A stretch of DNA of 64,000 nucleotides, taken from contig CP084619.1 in NCBI GenBank assembly GCA_025917655.1, positions 310,001-374,000 of the forward strand. The letters run 5' to 3'. Within the stretch, counting starts at the first letter, position 1. Every line of letters begins with the position of its first letter. The notes under the pieces are model-generated. The model worked only from the letters and a program-made list of their open reading frames with translations. It did not search any database and was not told the DNA's origin. This document shows positions 10,479-22,755 of the stretch, piece by piece. This stretch comes from Chlorella sorokiniana. Lineage: Eukaryota; Chlorophyta; Trebouxiophyceae; Chlorellales; Chlorellaceae. A program made the translations under genes and the position numbers.

Positions 10479-11701
10479 ATGACTACCAAGCCCTTGCTCC
10501 CGCGCCGGAGGGCGATTTCGCTGCTGGTGCTCATTCCCAGCCTCATTGCAAGCGGCCTTGTCTTGCGGTCCTGGCATGCTGAGGCTCTATGGGCAGCCAG
10601 ATCAGTTACCTCCCAGGCGGGACTGCTGGCAACGTTCCCGCCTGTGGCGCAGCGGCGACTTGCCTGGCTCGAGTGCCTGGCCGCGCAGAGGGCGCGCCTG
10701 CTGGACACCATTAAACCGCTGGTCAGCATGGAGCACCCAGTGGCCTTGATTGGAGCGCCGCTGCACTGGAACCTTGGCGACTCATTCCTGTGGCTGGGTT
10801 CCGAGCAGCTGGTGGCGGCGTTGGGAACCGTGCCCTTGCTCTGCCTGTTGACGCCCTGGAAGCCCGGCCCTGGAGCCCCTGCACCTGGGACAACCTGCGC
10901 CAGCACCTGGGCCCCTCTGGCACTGTGCTCTTCCAGGCAGGCGGAAATTTTGGGGATGACTACTTGGGGCCCCACCGCCAGCGGATGGACGTCCTATCCA
11001 AGCTGCCCAGCAACCCCGCGGTGGTGCTGCCGCAGTCGGTGCACTACACCAACGCAAGCCGCGCGGAGCAAGATGCGGGTGTCTACACCGGTCATGGCAG
11101 CGTCGTCGTCCTGGCGCGCACTGCTGGCAGCCTGGCAGCGCTGGAAAAACACTTCCCAAAAACTCCTGCGCTGCTCGTTCCAGACATTGCCTTCATGCTG
11201 GGCCCACAGCTGCCCAACTGCCAGCCCGACGTGGACGTTTTCTTCCTGCTGCGCCGTGACAAGGAGCGCGGCGGGGGCGCGATGGGGCTGCAGGCTGCGC
11301 TAGCGCTGCTGGAGCATCGCGGCCGCAGCCACGTCATAGCGGAGTGGGACGAGTGGCGGGCCTCGAGCCCCAGCAAAGCAGCCATGCCGTGGAACAATTT
11401 GACGTGGGCAGAGGCACACGCGGCAGCGCTGCCGCAGTTGCGCCTGCAGGTGGCAAACAACATGCTGTGCCGCGGCCGCGTCGTCGTCGCAGACCGCCTG
11501 CACGCCATGCTGCTCGCGCTGCTCATGGGCAAGCCGTTTGTGGGCTACGACAACTCGCTCGGCAAGCTGTCAGACTACCGCAGCACCCACCTGGACGCCG
11601 ACACACGCTGCCAGCCGCACCACACCCTCTCCTTCTTCCGGAACAATGTGGGCGAGGCGGCGGGCACCGCTGTAGAGCTTCTTGACCGCGGCCTGGCGTA
11701 G
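10479..11701 (+). CDS. polysaccharide pyruvyl transferase family protein, intronless
   Basis: The family transfers a pyruvate ketal from phosphoenolpyruvate to sugars of wall or extracellular glycans. The N-terminus has an Arg-rich start and one membrane segment (residues about 10-28, AISLLVLIPSLIAS), a type II Golgi anchor layout. Family landmarks follow: NLGDSFLWLG, FQAGGNFGDDY, VVLPQSVHYTN, VPDIAFMLGP, and near the C-terminus VVADRLHAMLLALLMGKPF with DNSLGKLSDY. Length is about 400 residues, usual for the family. The gene has no introns although nearly all neighbours are intron-dense, which suggests late acquisition. One base appears missing near 10,858-10,870, splitting the gene into two overlapping frames. 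The stop is TAG at 11699-11701. Confidence 0.8.
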
Positions 11702-11926
11702 CCAGCAGCTCCTCAGCCTTGTTAGACGCGGCCTCAGTACTCTTGCATTCGTCTCTTTATGCTTGTTTCAACCGCACTTACATGTTGCCACCGGTAGTCT
11801 GTTCAGGTGGACTGGGTGAGCAGGGTGCACAGGCTGACAGGTGTGTGTGCATCTGTCGACTGTTTGCAACTGCACAGTGTGGAGACTTTCAAGGTGTTTA
11901 GGATCGTTTTGCATTTGCAGTGAACA

Positions 11927-14900
11927 ATGTGCCAATCCCCTGAATGTGTACAGGAGGGCTGTACAGTAGGGCCAGCATTCGGCAACCATCTCGCGCAACC
12001 AATTGCACTCAGAGCCTGCAACGGGCCAAACAGCAGCTTGATTGCAAGGCGCCGCCACACAAGCCGGGCAGGGCCATGGCCTCCCTCGCTGGCTCGCCGC
12101 GAGAGCATCAAAAACGCACCGTCCAAAGGAGTGGAATTGTGCCGGGGGACGGCGGGCGCCGGTCCCCAGCAGCGGCGGCGGCCAGCCGCCGCCCTGTCTA
12201 AGGCTGAGCTTCGAGCCAAGGCGGCCTTCCGGGCCTGCAACCGGTTTGTGTTTGCTTGGTATCACCATGAATAAGGTTTCAGGATTCCTTGAAGGTGACA
12301 ATGTGAGGTTGTGGGCAGTTTCCTGTGCTGTTTTGTTGCAGGCTCATGGAGGATGGTGCCAACAGCGAGGCGCAGCTCTGGATGATCTCCCGCGTGATGA
12401 GCGGCGAAGAACTCGTCCAGGTTCGTCATTTTTTGTCAAGCATCTCCGCTGGAGCGCTCATCAGTGCCATTCACAGGGATGCTGAAGGGCGGTTGGCACC
12501 ACCTGTCTCGTCACCTGCTGCTGCCGCTGCTGCTGCCCTCGGTCCGGCCCTGCGCAGGCGGCTGAAGAGCGTGCCATCGCCGGCAAGTGCGGCAACCCGC
12601 TATGCCTGCACCCGCCAGCCACCCCGCAGCCCAGTAGCAGCGGAAAGCTGCGGGGCGGCGCTGTCGCCGCGGAGCAGCCCCTTTACTGCAGCGAGGGGTG
12701 CGAGGGCGCCGTGCGGGGCTGGGCCACACACCTGGGTAGCGGCGCAATGGCACTGGAACGTTTTACCCGCATGTACCACCAGGTGCAGCAGGAGTGGCGC
12801 GCCCAGGCGCAGCAGCAGCAGCAGGGAGCGGCAGCCCAGGCCGCCCCCTCCAGTGCAAGCAGTGGCGTGGGAGGCGACGCCCTGGCGGGATCACAAGCAA
12901 GACCACCCTGGCGCCGCGGCTGGCAGTTGAGCAAGCAGAGGTGAAGCGAATCGGAAGTGACGCAGGCCAGTTTGGCGACTTCAGCCGGAAGCCGGAGCCG
13001 CGGCGGCAGGCAGGCAGCATCGAGCTGCGGCAGCCGCCCAGGGGCGTACTCAAGAAGGCATCGCGCTATGCGGCGGGCAACCAGAGCATGCCCATTATGC
13101 TGGTGGAAGTCAAGGTGGGTTGCAGTTGCTGGCGGCAATATGGTGTGCAGTTGAACAACGCCATGCCGCTGGCAGCTCGCTGCGGTGTGCCGCGCAGGGC
13201 GATGTTGCCCGGAAAGGGACACGGGCCACTGGGCCCCCTCCGCCTGCCTGCCTCAGGCCGCCAGTCGCCCCTCTTTTACCCTGTACCGTACCGTACGGAC
13301 ACCGCCTGCCCCCACCCTTGGGACCGTGACAAGGCTCCTGTGAGAGTATTCCTGCTCCCTCCACAGGAGCGACAGCCGGAGTTAAGGGCAGCGGAGACAG
13401 CCTCCGGGCTGGCACCGCGCAGCAGTGGGTGCGCCGCCGCTGCGGTGGAAGGGTACGTGCCGCGGTCGTCGCGGCGGCAGCAGCAGCGCCAGCGACGGGT
13501 GCGCTTCACCGACGAATTGCCTGATGAGGCAGCTGAGGCGTCTGAGGCAGCAGCGGAGGCACAGGAAGCTGCAGCAGAGCCAGTAATGGAAGGGGCAGCC
13601 GAGCCAGAGTCTGCAGCGGGTGACCATATCCCTGCGGCAGGGGGCCAGTCTCAGGGGCCACAGATGGCTGGGGTTGTCGGGGCACGGCAGCGCCTCTGTC
13701 ACAGGCGCAGAGCGCAGGTGGCGCAACACAGCGAGCTGTCGGGGGCAGCCAGCCCAGCAGCGTGCTGGTATTTGAGATGCAGCATGGGGTCAGCGCTGCC
13801 GACGGCTTGGCAACGCAGCTTGGGCGGTTGTATGTCGCAGACTCATCGACACAGGATGCCGCGGCGGCGGCGCCATCCCCAGCGCAGGGCAGCGCCCGTG
13901 CCGCGTCCAGCAGCATTGCCATCCAGCCCATCCCCTCCACCGCTGTGCATCGGGAGTGGCTGGAAGTGCCCCAGTTCTACGCCCACTCCCCTGTGGGCAG
14001 CAGCAGCAGTCTCGCGGGCTCATTTGCCAGCCCAGCAGGCAGCGTCGGTAACCTGGCGGCGCTGGCCAGCAGCCCGCAGCCTGCGAGGTTACTGGGTGCC
14101 ATTGCTGCGGCACCTGTTAGCCCACCGCCGGGCTTGCCCCGGCCGCCATCCAGCCGTGCAGGTTCTCAAGCTGATCAAGAGCGGCAGGGGCAATGGGCAC
14201 CTGCCCGCCAGAATGATGCAGCTTCAGAGCAGCCGCAGGCGCAGCAGGATGAGGAGGGGCGAGCGCCGGGGACGGGCCAGCCCCTGCTGACTCGACACCA
14301 GGCGCAGCAGCTGCAGCGCGCCTTTCCGCCGCTCGTCGCCTCGTTGCCGCCTGAATTGGAGGCCATGCTCGCATCCTCCGACTCTGAGGCGGCCAGCGAG
14401 GGGTCGGAGTCTGACAACTGGACGGCCAGCGACGACGAGGCAGACGCGCTGGGTAGCGAGAGGTGCGGTGGTGTCAGCGTGTGCGACTGTGTTGTGTGGT
14501 GGTTAGTAAACGGGCATGGGCTGGGCTGGTGTGTGTGAGTGCATGCGAAGCGTCTGCCATCAGGCTGCTGGTTCAAGCCCTGCCAGGAAAGGAGGAGTTC
14601 TATTCCTGCGTACTCTCCCCTCGGGCGGTCTGCAGCCCGCACCCCATACCGCCACGCGTGCCCACACTTGAGACACATCTGCACCCCCTCCACACACACG
14701 CAATCACACACACATCCCGAACCTCAACCCACATATTCATTCCCACACACCGCAGCTCCGAAGATGTCGATGACGGCATAGACGCGGGCACATCATCGCG
14801 GTACCGCCTCCAACTTTCTTTCTTCGGCACGCTCTTCACCCATCTTGAGGCCTGGGTCACCCGCGACACAGGTGGGCACCGTTTGGCAGCTGCAGCAACC

Positions 14901-15779
14901 ACAGTTGCACGTGTGGGGCCGCTCCTCTCAGTTAACCAAGTGGCCTGCTGCCTGGCGGCGCGGCTGCCTGCACTATGGCTGCGTTTGTTAAAAAGAACCG
15001 AGAGACAGCCACACCCTTTTAGGGCCCCTTTGCCTCTGGCCTGCTGAAGTATGCCGACGTACTGCGACCTCGTCGCGGCCCTTGCCCTGATCACCTCTCC
15101 ACCACCCACCAACCGCCCTCGGACATCACACACACACACACACACACACTCACAGACACACCACCCCCGCTTGCCCCCACTCGCAGTGGAGCTGCTGGCA
15201 GCGGGGCCAGAGGCAGAGCTGGCCCCTCCGCCGCCGCTTGCGCCCGAGGTGCTTGCCGTGCTGCGTCGCGCGCTGGCGGCAGCGCTGCCGCCCGTGCTGG
15301 GCGCGCTGCGCTGTGCTGCGCCGCACGGCCAGGTGGAGCGCGCTGTGGACGAGCTGCTGCGCACGCTGTGCGTGACGGGACCGCTTCCTGCCTTCAAGGT
15401 GAAGCGAGGGCCCTATGTATGCTTAAGGGGTCTGAAACGGGCGGGGAGTTGTTTGCCTTTACAGCCTCCTTACTTGTTGCTTCTTTATGCCCACTTGCTT
15501 CCCTGTGGTGCTGGCGCCTCCGTGGCGTGCGCTCGCCCCCGCCGCCTGATCACACACTCAATCCCCTGTCCGCGTTCTCCATTGCTGTGCACAGGTGCCC
15601 CAATGGCAGGTGGTGGCAGCGCTGCTGCTGAAGGCCCTCTCACTGGAGCGCTGCCCGCCGCTGCGGTCGTGTTTTGAGACGCGGGACGCCATATCGCGCC
15701 TGCACCGCCTGCTGGCGGGGCTCAGCTTCACAGTGGAGGAATTTTGGGCGGCGCTAGAGCTGCTCTGCCCCGCTGAATG
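11927..15779 (+). CDS. RPAP2: RPAP2/Rtr1-like RNA polymerase II CTD phosphatase
   Basis: The RPAP2/Rtr1 family removes Ser5 phosphate from the RNA polymerase II C-terminal domain and helps import the polymerase. Exons: up to 12243, 12342-12420, 12558-13114, 13367 to 14462 (probably with an internal break), 14756-14871, 15187-15398, 15595-15779. The zinc-binding Rtr1 domain is clear: AEERAIAGKCGNPLC, then LYCSEGCEGAVRGW, so Cys-x4-Cys and Cys-x3-Cys ligands are present, with the preceding helix DGANSEAQLWMISRVMSGEE. The C-terminal helical part has LQLSFFGTLFTHLEAW. A G is missing near 12888-12890 and the frame changes again near 13,690. The start is uncertain: 11927 is the first in-frame ATG, but an ATG at 12076 in another frame could be real if an indel lies between. 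The stop is TGA at 15777-15779. Confidence 0.78.
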
Positions 15780-16035
15780 ACGACTGCAAGTAGCAAGACG
15801 AAGTTCTCAATGAAATGCGCTTGCTTTCTCAATGGTGTCACGGCAGGAAAGTGATGAGAAATGCCAAAGATGGTGTTTGTTGCCAACTGACGGCTGCACC
15901 GCCCAGGGCCATAGGCATGAGGCACGTTTCAAATTCAAACGAAACAGTGCGGCCATGCGGACTCTAAGAGACCGAGCAGCTCCTGCCTCCTTAATGGCCC
16001 ATCCCCCAGGCTGCGTGCTGACGGTCGAGAATGCA
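14872..16035 (+). repeat. source copy of a 1.1 kb inverted segmental duplication
   Basis: From the donor of the RPAP2 intron at 14872 through the stop codon and about 250 bases of 3' flank, this segment is repeated in reverse orientation at 34718-35796. Introns and flank are included, so the copy arose at DNA level. Confidence 0.85.
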
Positions 16036-18303
16036 CCTGGCAAGTCTGCAATGTCAACCCCGAGCGTGGCATCGACGAAAGTTTGAGTGAATCTCTCAAA
16101 GAGTACAAGTATCCCCTCAACTGTGCCCTGAAATGCCCCTTTTTGTTTGAAGACATGTGACTGTAATACTTCCGTGCCGAAGTCATGCATGAAACGGCAC
16201 CACGCTCGCCGCCACCAGAATCATGCCTTACTTTCTGACGATCATGACAGAATCTTCGACGATGGTGGCTTCTTGTGCAAACATGACAGCAGACGGCAAT
16301 GCAAACGAGTGATCACTTTCCAGTGCCCAGGCGGCAGAGCTGTTTTTGGTGCTTTGGCCAGCTGGCAGGACACTGGCAGTATTCTTACACTAGAGTGGAG
16401 AGTATTGCCAGGGCCTGAGAAAAGGGTCAATGATGGCTTTACAGGGCCCACGCAACGGCGGTGGCAGCCGAGTAGGAGGAGAGCCTGGACGCACTGGAGC
16501 CATGTGCTGTTGGCAAGGGCTGTGTACTGCTGGCTTGCCATGAGCGGGCATAGCTGTTCAGTTTGGCAGACCTGTTGCCTGGGAAAGCCAGAGCAAACCG
16601 CTCTTTCTGCCGAAGTACTGGCAAGGCGGTGGCCCATCCCTGCTGCCAGTTTGGCAAGGTGTTTAGCAGCTTGGTCAAATGTTTGTCATTTTAACCCAAA
16701 TCTTGCCAAAATTTGCATAATTAGGGCCCCGGATTATAATAGTGAAGGGGTTTTGTGACGTCACGACAGGTCAGCATGCACCTCGCTGACCGGCTTGTGC
16801 ACGCGATAACAGCGTTTAGCAGCGACGGCTGCTGGAAATTCCGTCAGTGCACGCGCCGAGCAACGTAAAAATTTAGGTGAAGCAGAAAATCGCGATGGAC
16901 GGCTTGGGTGGTGCGTGCGTTGACCGCTGCCTTGGTCGCGCCGAGGCGGTACGGTACTTCGGAAGCAATCGCGGTGTCAGGCGGCTAGCTCCTACAAAAG
17001 AGCGTTGTTTTGTGGATTCTATGCGCCAAATATGCATTCTCTGGCTCTTGTCTTTCTGACCAGTCGCAAAACGATCAGTGCGTTTGGTGGGTTTCTGTTC
17101 GTTTTTCATATCCATCAATGTCGCATCTCGACGAACTTCCGACTGCCCACTTCCGAATGGGCAGCGGGCAATACCTGCAGCGTTGTGACTTGCCGCCGCC
17201 GCTGTTGCGGAGCAGCGAGCTACGCTGCTGCCCGCCGTGAGACTCCAGCATGCACATCCCGCCCGTTGCGTGATTCACACTGACACAGGCGGGTGTCCTT
17301 GAGCTGCAAGCGGCACGCCTGCGCCCAACACCTACGTGCACGCAGGCGCATGTGTGTTGGGTAAGCAGCTCGCATGGCTAACCTGCCTGCAACCACTTAA
17401 GAGTGGGTGGGTGTGGCGCGCAGTCGGCTCACTCTCTCGATGCGTTTCATGCCAGTGGTCTTTCCCAAGTGCTCCCACTCCGCAATACACCCACGCACAT
17501 CCCACTTGCATGCTCATACCATGCTGCATGCTTAGTGCTGGCCAACTGCACTCCTGATGTCATGCCGCCTTTCATGCCGCAAGGAGCCCAGCTGCTGGCC
17601 CAACCTGCCACTGTCCGACAGCTGTGAACAGCAAAATAGCAGCCATGCATCGTCAAGGGCGGCTATGTACGATTAGGATGCATGCTTACATAGCCGCCCT
17701 TCACGGCGGCAGCCCGCGTCTGTCCGTGCACACTATACTTCACGCACATTGTAGCAAGTCCTTGCACAGCTTGGGTGTGGCGCAGGTTCACCTATGCCCA
17801 GCAGCTCACGCATCCTACCTCCGAGCATTGTTTAATGTTCACATTGTCCCCACCTCGTCATCCACAACGTCATCACTTGCAGACCAATGGTCTGGCGGTA
17901 ACTGGCAACTCCACTCAACCCCTGAAGCCCGGAGGGCGTCCTCAGACGGGGCCCCAAACCTCCTCAGGGCATTATTGCCAACAAGAAAGCCATAATGGGC
18001 AGTGCAAGAACCAAAGGCCGCGGCGGGTTAGTGAACATCAGCCGGTCCTGAAGTACGCATATGTACCGGTGAGCACCTGTCCTGGTTGTGCTGCTGGTTC
18101 TAGTTCACGCCGCTCCGCTGGGGGCGCCTTCGAGCTCGTCTCGTGTAAAGGGCGGAGTGTCGCTTTTCCCGCACCTGTCATCGCTGTCGTGCGACTCACT
18201 CGCCGTGAGAGCGCTGGAACGTGACATCAGAGCCTGAAGGAGCTGACCATTGCGCCAGCGCGGTCGTCGCTGACTGCAAAGGCGCCGCCGGCGGCCGCCC
18301 CTT
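16036..18303. other. intergenic between RPAP2 and starch synthase; 5' exons of starch synthase may lie in the last part
   Basis: No recognisable protein domain was found. A hairpin lies at 17655-17701. Short frames rich in Ala, Ser and Arg between about 18000 and 18300 may include the missing transit-peptide exon of the starch synthase. Confidence 0.4.
17655..17701. repeat. hairpin with 15-base perfect arms
   Basis: AAGGGCGGCTATGTA at 17655-17669 is followed after 17 bases by its exact reverse complement at 17687-17701. It lies in the gap upstream of the starch synthase. Confidence 0.85.
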
Positions 18304-21264
18304 GTGCCGCCGCTTTGTCAGCACTCGGTACAGTTGTTCCACCGCTCCTGGACGCCAGCGACACCTCTCATTCGTCATCAACTGCAAAGACGTTGCTGCA
18401 AGCACGCTGAAGGTGTGCATGCTAAGAAACAAGCTCCTCCTGCCGCACAGTTTCGACGCTGGCCCATACCTTCGGCGCAGGTCGTTTTTGTGGCCACCGA
18501 ATGTAGCCCCTGGTGCAAGGTTGGCGGCCTGGCCGATGTGCTATCAGCGCTGCCAAGCGCACTTGCAGCCAGGTGGGGCAGGCTTGATGTGTCTCTGCTG
18601 CATGGCGATCGCATGCACAGACTGTCCTCAACTGAGTGTCCCCCACCAATCTGTGTGCTTCTGTGCTTAGGGGTTTGGATGTGATGACAGTGGTGCCGCG
18701 GTACGCGCCATACGCGGGGTTGGAGCCGACTGGAGTCAGCGTGCCACTAGACCTTCCGCCAGGTGTTGTGCCCAGGCCGACTGCCGGTGGCAATCACGCT
18801 GATGAGGCAAGCGGCAAAGCTGCAGCAGGCGATTTGGCAGCCAGCGCAGCAAAGCACGCTGCTGCGGCTGGGATTGAATTCAAGACAGCGCATGGTGAAA
18901 GTCAGGCGGAAGGAGGAGCCGAGGCGCTGCCGCTGCATGCGCAGCTCTGGGAATGTCGCCAGGGCAGCGTACGGCGCGTTTTTGTGGAGCACCCGCTGTT
19001 TGCCAGCCCAGGCAAGAACCCATCACAACGCCTCGGTGTCATTCCTGCCCTTCCTCACGGCCCAGCCTGACTTGGCTTGCAGATATATATGGCAGCACTG
19101 CGGGTGGCAGCAAGAGCGTGTACACGTATGCAGAAGCAGGGGACCACCCATATTCAGACCTGCGATATTCGGTGCTGTGCCAGGCTGCGTTGGCTGCCCC
19201 TGTCCTGCTGGATGATGCGGCAGGGGACGGCAACTCGAACCCCGCGCCTATGGCGCCGGTCGTGTTTGTGGCGAACGATTGGCCCACCGTGCTGCTGCTG
19301 CTGCAGCTGCAGTACAGCGTCAGGGCAGCGGTCGCGGGCGGCGCTACCCCTGACTTGGCTGCCAGAGGCGGAACGAGCAGCGACGAGCTGGCGGCCTTGC
19401 AACGTCTGCTTGTAGAGCGCCTGGCGCCCCGTGCGGCAAGCGTGTACTGCATACACAACCTGGCATACCAGGGGCTATTGCCGGCTGAGGCCTTTGCACG
19501 TCTAAGCTTGCCCCAGGCAGCGCTCCCAGCGCTATGCACGAGTACAGACTGGCGCAAAGTGTTGATGGCCAACGTTGGGATTAGCCGCACCTGTTCCAGC
19601 CAACATGCCGTGCAGGCAGGCACGCAGGCTGCCGAGTTGGCGGCCCTGGGCCGCTGCTGTTCAAGTGATGCACTTGATACACAAGGCTGCATCAAAGCAG
19701 CAGCAGCAGCAGCCGATCAAGCATTAGTGCTTTTAAGCAGCAGTCCACCTGATGCAGAGGCAGCAGCAGTGGCCCCTACAGCGGCTGGCGATTGCCCCAA
19801 CGGGCAACTGAACCAGATGCGCGCTGCTTTACTCACAGCAGACTGCTTGGTGACTGTGAGTCGAGGATACGCGTTGGAGGTGCAGCAGGCAGGACCTTTT
19901 AGCTGCGGCATGCATGGAATCTTGGCTGAGCGGGGTATCAGGCAAGCGCAGAAATCAGGGTTGCAAGTACAGGCTGTAGCATGCTGCGCCCACACCTGCA
20001 CCTGCCTCTCACGCTTGACCTGTTTACGCGTGCAGGGGCATCATGAACGGCTTGGATACAGAGGAGTGGGATCCAGCTGCAGACCCCCACCTGCCACCAG
20101 ATTGTCGGTACAATGGTGAGCTCCTGAGGCAGTTGCTTTCACAGCTCATGCACGCACGGCTGCTCGGCTGCCATGAACGTCCTGCTCTTGATACCTGCCC
20201 CATTCGCTCATGCACTACAGCCAGCACCGTAGCACGTGGCAAGGCGCACATGAAGGCGTTGCTGCGAGAGCGCTTGGGGCTCGCCGCTGCTCCTGATGCC
20301 CCGCTCATCGGGTTTGTTGGTCGGCTGACACGGCAAAAGGGTGTGGATGTCGTCATGGCAGCAGTGCCAGCCTTGTTGGTGGGGTCGCAGGCAGCGGCAC
20401 CCTGCAGGTGGCATGCTGAGCCAGCAACCAAGGATGAGGGTGATTCCCCTTGTCAGCCTGCTCCTGCGCAATACATCCCGGATGTGGATCGGCAAAGTAT
20501 GCAGCTCGTTCTCTTGGGCACTGGCGAGGTGAGCGTTGCTTTATTCTGTTCTAACCAGCCAATGTGCATAGAGTCTGCATGGAAATGAGCATTCCAAACA
20601 GTGTGCATGTATCGTCATGATGCAGCCTTGGATGGAGACCGCACTGACGGGGCTAGAGCAGTCGTTCCCAGGCCAAGCAGTTGGCCTCACCACATTCTCA
20701 GGTCAATATGATTGCCTAATGGATGCAGAAGGTCCTTATGCACTACATGTTTAACCTCACCACTGGCTACCTGATTGCCATTTTTGCAGAAGAGCTTGCG
20801 CACTGGATCATGGCAGCATCCGATTTCGTGCTTGTGCCATCACGGTTTGAGCCGTGCGGCCTGGTTGCGCAAGCAGCCGCTCGGTATGGAGCCGTGCCCA
20901 TTGTTTGTGCGGTGGGCGGCCTGAAAGACCTGGTCACAGATGAGGTGGGCACAGCATGACTGACGTGGCCTTTGACGTGAAGACAGCACATTCTTGAACA
21001 GTTGGTTGAAGGGTGCCTCTGCTGCAGGTGGGCTACACTGTTCCAGGCTTTAGCCACAATGCCTCGGCTGCAGACCACCGCCAGAATGTGCATCAGCTGC
21101 TAGCAGTGCTTCAGAAAGCTGTGGCAGAGTTCGGCAGCTCGCGCTACCGCACACTGCAGCAGAACTGCATGGCGCTCGACGTCTCCTGGGAGCGTCCAGC
21201 TGAGGAATGGGAGAGCCTGCTTTGTCAAGTGATCCATGACAGGGTGCAGGCTGCATTCTGCTAG
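18304..21264 (+). CDS. starch synthase, glycosyltransferase family 5, plastidial
   Basis: It adds glucose from ADP-glucose to alpha-1,4-glucan chains in the plastid. Resolved exons: to 18572, 18671-19011, 19083-19941, 20036-20115, 20221-20528, 20626-20701, 20790-20944, 21028-21264. The ADP-glucose loop is present ([14 protein letters not shown]), followed by [60 protein letters not shown] and [16 protein letters not shown]. The acceptor/donor site [10 protein letters not shown] and AVGGLKDLV follow, as in the SSI/SSII/GBSS group. An Ala-rich insert of about 100 residues sits before the [17 protein letters not shown] segment. Introns at 19012 and 19942 start with GC. The N-terminal exon with transit peptide is not resolved: no in-frame ATG is seen, and 18304 is simply where the open frame begins. 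The stop is TAG at 21262-21264. Confidence 0.85.
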
Positions 21265-21386
21265 CCACTTCTGTGAATCTGTCGCGTTCCACTATGCTCA
21301 TACTTATTTGCCTTCTACTGCAGTACTCTGGCCGCAAATGCCACTCTGTAACTTACATGGTAAATATGGTACACAGTCGTGGGGTG

Positions 21387-22551
21387 CTAGCTGTTGCTGG
21401 TGGTGGCGCTGCTGCTGATACCGCTGCCGCTGGCTTTCAGGTCAAGCTCGGCAATTTTCCCGTTGCCGTCAATATGGAGCGTGGTGTAATTGTCGTTCGT
21501 ATAGATGCATGCATCAGAGGCAATCCGCATTGCTTTGCGAGCTGCAGGGCAACGTTGAAAGCCTGCCTGAGGAAGTGACTCGTATGCTTGTTGAAGCATC
21601 GTAGCCGCTCACAGCAGCATTTCCAGCCTTACCAATGGCTAAAGCATCCATGCCGGGCTGATCAATGAGGGCACGTGCAGCAGCAAGACAATACGGACTG
21701 CCACTGCCGATTGCAATGATGCCATCATGCGGCTCCAACACATCGCCGTTCCCAGTGATTTGCAGAGACTGATGTCGGTCGGCCACAATCAACGCTGCCT
21801 GCATGCATGGATGGGCGGCAATGCATGCATCACCCAACCGATACTTTGAGAAGTTCCAGGACACTGTCCTGGCTTACGTCTAGCCGTCGAAGGAACTTGT
21901 CTGTCCGCCACATTTTGGCCAGCTCAACAGAGGCCCTGCAGAGGCCAAAAGCAATCCGTGGCACAAATGTGGTGGCGCATAATGATGCAGTTACTTGGCC
22001 TGCCTTGTCAACTGCCCGGAGTGCTCTTCAAGCTTGTGTTCCAAGCGTTCAAAAAGGGTGAATGCATCGGCCGTGGCACCTGCAAGCACGTGAAGGCGGT
22101 ACATTACGAATGCAGCGGTTACCGGAAGCCGCTCAATCGCGGGTGTCAAACCTGCAAAGCCCCCAATTGCGCTGTCCCCAATTTTACGGGTCTTCTTGAC
22201 ATTTGGCTTTACCACTGTGCCTCCCATGGTGACCTGCCCATCTGCCACAAGCACCACCTGCAAGAAAGGCGTAGCGGGGCAGGCCGAAAGGTGTGTGGAG
22301 GGCACCGGCTCGGGGTGGCCCTGCAGAAGACGACAGCAGCGGAGCATTACAAACTATTATGTGGTGCCGATTACCTGCCCATCTTTTCGGACACAGAGCA
22401 CAGTGGTGGCGTGAGTTTGCGCGTGGCTGTGACTGCTGTATGTTGATCTGCCGCACCAAGAGAGCCTTGAAATAATGTTGTCCAGATTACTTTGAACAAC
22501 AGGTTGAGCGGCAGCTGTCACAGAAGGGGGCGCCCCCGGGCTGCGTCCCAC
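21387..22551 (-). CDS. HslV: HslV-type threonine protease (mitochondrial ClpQ)
   Basis: HslV is the bacterial-type proteasome-like peptidase that works with the HslU ATPase; eukaryotic copies are usually mitochondrial. Minus-strand exons: 22375 to about 22551, 22152-22257, 22004-22079, 21878 to about 21929, 21633-21798, 21387-21541. The mature N-terminus with catalytic Thr is visible ([13 protein letters not shown]). After it come [70 protein letters not shown], and [16 protein letters not shown]. The intron whose donor is at 22003 starts with GC (AAG|GCAGGC). The stretch before Thr is presequence-like but has no ATG in frame, so a further 5' exon probably exists. HslU is not in the window. 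The gene is divergent from the transporter at 22756. Confidence 0.85.
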
Positions 22552-22755
22552 AGCAAGCGCACACGTCCGCCACTAAGCATAATCTCACGCACTGAAGCAA
22601 TCGAGCGGTTGGATTGGGCGCGGGAAAGCTTCGTCTTCAGGGATGTGCGGTACTGCTTGAAGGGTACAACTCAAGGAACCCATGGCCATGGACTCTGTCT
22701 CCAATGCTGGCAAAGAGCCGCAACCAACCCCGATGTTTTGAGTCACACGGACAGG

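Noticed and set aside
12794-14290. 498-codon open frame that looks like one gene
   Set aside because: It joins the middle of RPAP2 to out-of-frame sequence; the RPAP2 reading with introns and one missing base explains the conserved residues better.
14570-14582. GGTTCAAGCCC, another B-box-like word in an RPAP2 intron
   Set aside because: The flanks do not fold as a tRNA.
16147-16758. 203-codon plus-strand open frame
   Set aside because: It starts within the 3' flank after RPAP2, has no recognisable domain, and its composition resembles intergenic sequence.
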